Part shown: positions 63,641 through 64,000 of the stretch, one piece after another
How the letters are laid out: every line of letters begins with the position of its first letter
Position numbering within the stretch: position 1 is the first letter of the stretch
Assembly: GCF_040436345.1 (NCBI RefSeq)
Contig: NC_133230.1
Coordinates: forward strand, 7,771,297 to 7,835,296
DNA from: Pagrus major
Taxonomy: Eukaryota > Chordata > Actinopteri > Spariformes > Sparidae
Direction: 5' to 3'
Length of the DNA: 64,000 nucleotides
Made by a program: the position numbers and the translations under genes
Notes under the pieces: model-generated
What the model was told of the DNA's origin: nothing
Database searches by the model: none
The model's input: the letters and a program-made list of their open reading frames with translations, nothing else

Positions 63641-64000
63641 TTCACATTTTTATTAGGAAAATCATTTTGCAGATTTGATTATTATTATCATCTATATATA
63701 TATATATGTTATGTTCAGTTATTCAGAGGATGCATCAGCACAGTATATCTTAATAGGAAGACTATTGCTAGAATAAATATCTATACATCATAAGTAGTCA
63801 AATAAAAAAAAAGTTCCAACGTAAAGAAAAACAAAACAATAGAATCATTTACAAAAAACAATTAGTGCTTAAAAGAAATAAACCATTTTGCAAAACCGAA
63901 GCTGTAAATGCTGCTGAGGAATTTATTTAAAAAATACAAAGATGATTCACAGTTTGTGTCCTTGTTCTCATGCTGGCTGGAACACCAATAGGGACCATGC
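63641..64000 (-). other. Probable 3' UTR of the next minus-strand gene (possibly diras1)
   Basis: A minus-strand AATAAA at 63653-63648 with a following T/G-rich stretch suggests the 3' end of a gene that enters from the right. The rest is AT-rich without an open frame, as in a 3' UTR. GNG7 and DIRAS1 are neighbours on human 19p13.3, so diras1 is the expected candidate, but no coding sequence is visible here. Confidence 0.3.

Overview
The window is nuclear DNA from a ray-finned fish, most likely a percomorph teleost. Evidence is split genes with small GT-AG introns, teleost-type protein sequences, and dense short interspersed repeats whose AAAGG-type ends are typical of percomorph genomes. No prokaryotic, CRISPR or viral features were seen. 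All exon models were built by eye from reading frame, splice signals and intron phase. Every internal junction in the eight full-length models keeps frame.

Layout, left to right. A class I cytokine receptor on the minus strand (51 to 4854) runs off the left edge; it has a signal peptide, two cytokine-receptor domains and WSPWS. Next on the minus strand come theg/spmap2 (9044-11353), shd (13570-18606, SH2 adaptor) and yju2/ccdc94 (21436-24073, spliceosome factor). On the plus strand follow a CART neuropeptide gene (26188-26860), map1s (28573-36777), an IFI44-like interferon-induced GTPase (40731-43146) and gadd45b (45138-46622). gng7 (54871-55219, with upstream non-coding exons to about 59.9 kb) is on the minus strand. 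The right edge may hold the 3' end of another minus-strand gene, perhaps diras1.

The genes are not an operon. Together they form a conserved linkage block. theg, gadd45b, gng7, yju2 and shd all lie on human 19p13.3 and MAP1S on 19p13.11. CARTPT is a neighbour of MAP1B on human 5q13. The IL12RB2-GADD45A-GNG12-DIRAS3 group on human 1p31 is the matching ohnologue block. The window therefore looks like one arm of a paralogon that keeps receptor, SH2 adaptor, CART, MAP1, GADD45 and G-gamma genes together.

Spaces between genes hold several MITE-like families with inverted ends, LINE relics and 3' tails, a Tc1/mariner remnant interrupted by a tRNA-derived SINE, and simple repeats. The most interesting points are the receptor/EBI3 ambiguity at the left edge, the preserved paralogon, the nested Tc1-SINE insertion with a readable target-site duplication, and an ISRE-like site beside the ifi44-like gene. 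I found nothing that I can defend as a wholly undescribed system.
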